From Chloroflexota bacterium (lineage in GTDB: Bacteria > Chloroflexota > Anaerolineae > Anaerolineales > Villigracilaceae): a DNA stretch of 6,070 nt. Positions 5,576 through 6,070 of the stretch are shown in pieces; the first letter of the stretch is position 1; each line of letters starts with the position of its first letter. The notes under the pieces were generated by a model. That model was not told where the DNA came from. It saw nothing but the letters and a program-made list of their open reading frames with translations, and did not search any database. Both the position numbers and the translations under genes were made by a program. The stretch lies in the NCBI GenBank assembly GCA_021796315.1, contig JAJYOH010000382.1, positions 1-6,070 on the forward strand. Direction: 5' to 3'.

Positions 5576-5604
5576 GAATTATATATCGTATTACGATATA
5601 ATTC
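5576..5604. promoter_or_regulatory. Probable MarR operator: inverted repeat filling the clc promoter spacer
   Basis: TATATCGTA (5582-5590) and TACGATATA (5592-5600) are perfect inverted arms around one base. The flanks GAATTATA (5576-5583) and TATAATTC (5597-5604) are also inverted, offset by two bases. Size and A/T-rich symmetric character fit sites bound by MarR dimers. It covers the clc spacer and -10 and lies upstream of the divergent MarR gene. Binding would block RNA polymerase at clc. The link to this MarR protein is inferred from position. Confidence 0.75.
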
Positions 5605-5606
5605 AA
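5578..5606 (-). promoter_or_regulatory. clc promoter, near-consensus
   Basis: Read on the minus strand: TTGAAT (-35, complement of 5601-5606), a spacer of exactly 17 bases (5600-5584), then the perfect -10 TATAAT (5583-5578). The expected transcript start near 5571 leaves a leader of about 20 bases holding the ribosome binding site. This is the best promoter match in the window. Confidence 0.8.
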
Positions 5607-5636
5607 TGCCCGCCATCGTACCCTTTGGGCTACAAT
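5597..5636 (+). promoter_or_regulatory. Candidate -10 elements for the marR gene
   Basis: On the plus strand a perfect TATAAT lies at 5597-5602, inside the operator, and a TACAAT at 5631-5636. Neither has a good -35 at the usual distance, so the marR promoter is uncertain. If the first is used, transcription would start near 5609 and the regulator would repress itself through the same inverted repeat that covers clc. Confidence 0.35.
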
Positions 5637-5659
5637 CAACAAACAACAGTGGAGACAGA

Positions 5660-6070
5660 ATGGCTTCCATAAAACAATCCGAATATGAGGCTCTAGCCTC
5701 ATTCCGTTATTCACTCCGTCAGTTTTTGCGGTTTAGCGAAGATGCCGCGCGTGAACTTGGCCTTACCCCCCATCAACATCAGGCCTTATTGGCAATCAAA
5801 GGTTTCCCATCGCAGCAACGCGTCACGATTGGTGAACTGGCAAAACGCCTGCAGACGCGGCACAACAGCGCAGTGGAACTTGTCAACCGCCTGGTCGCAG
5901 AGAAACTGGTCACCCGGAAAAACTCGGAACAGGATCATCGGCAGGTTTATGTAACATTGACAGAGCGCGGCTCAAATCTTTTGGAACAACTCTCCGCAGT
6001 TCATAAACAGGAGTTGCAGCGCATCGGCCCGCAACTGAACCAGCTTCTTGAAATCCTATCGAATGATAAA
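5660..6070 (+). CDS. MarR-family transcriptional regulator, 3' end cut by window
   Basis: The frame from ATG 5660 is open to the window edge (137 codons, no stop seen), close to the usual 140-150 residues, so little is missing. GGAG (5651-5654) lies five bases before the start. It shows the MarR plan: an N-terminal dimerisation helix (about 8-34), then LTPHQHQALLAIKG, a winged helix-turn-helix with VTIGELAKRLQTRHNSAVELVNRLVAEKLV (recognition helix about 67-79), and the wing RKNSEQDHRQVYVTLTERG with the signature D92-x-R94. A C-terminal dimerisation helix follows. No cysteine is visible in the 137 residues, so a thiol-oxidation sensor of the OhrR kind is unlikely and a ligand-binding regulator more likely. 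Divergent from clc over a shared operator, so clc is its probable target. Confidence 0.92.
   Translation, partial: MASIKQSEYEALASFRYSLRQFLRFSEDAARELGLTPHQHQALLAIKGFPSQQRVTIGELAKRLQTRHNSAVELVNRLVAEKLVTRKNSEQDHRQVYVTLTERGSNLLEQLSAVHKQELQRIGPQLNQLLEILSNDK

Noticed and set aside
5551..5670. Longer N terminus of the CLC protein
   Set aside because: The extra 40 codons cover the near-consensus promoter, the operator and the marR start. A good Shine-Dalgarno sequence fits ATG 5550.
5742..5954. Open frame of 70 codons on + within the marR gene
   Set aside because: It is an alternative frame of the MarR coding sequence. The frame from 5660 carries all MarR motifs.

Overview
The window most likely comes from a bacterium of the Chloroflexota, probably an Anaerolineae-type genome. 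This is inferred from a T-box-controlled valS, moderate base composition, the style of ValRS and CLC proteins, and dispersed palindromic repeats placed even inside a coding sequence. No rRNA or marker gene is present, so the assignment is tentative. There is no CRISPR array, tRNA, transposase or integrase. Every gene can be placed at least in a broad family.

Layout. Bases 1-84 are the 3' end of a T-box riboswitch: stem III, an antiterminator with the TGGTACCGCG core, and a competing intrinsic terminator. Bases 87-172 are a repeat-rich spacer. valS, for valyl-tRNA synthetase (916 aa), occupies 185-2935 on +. Its reading frame carries three unrelated palindromic repeat segments, all in frame: 837-875, 2019-2076 and 2358-2396. 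A perfect 18-bp-arm palindrome with flanking A and T tracts (2980-3016) follows as terminator. It lies directly against the ribosome binding site of a small zinc-ribbon membrane protein gene (3032-3298, +). Next is a 2[4Fe-4S] ferredoxin gene of the Alvin/YfhL type (3412-3606, +) with its own plausible promoter.

On the minus strand, convergent with the ferredoxin gene, is a CLC-type chloride channel/transporter gene with two C-terminal CBS domains (3661-5550). Divergent from it is a MarR-family regulator gene (5660 to the window end, truncated at the right edge). The 109-bp gap between them holds a near-perfect clc promoter (TTGAAT, 17 bp, TATAAT). Its whole spacer is filled by an inverted repeat of the type MarR proteins bind.

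How it works together. The window contains two readable regulatory circuits. In the first, uncharged tRNA-Val stabilises the antiterminator and switches on valS. In the second, the MarR protein probably occludes the promoter of the divergent CLC gene and perhaps its own. The zinc-ribbon and ferredoxin genes show no clear functional tie to either neighbour. The most unusual feature is valS, which has accepted three different palindromic elements as extra peptide at sites that look like domain boundaries or loops.
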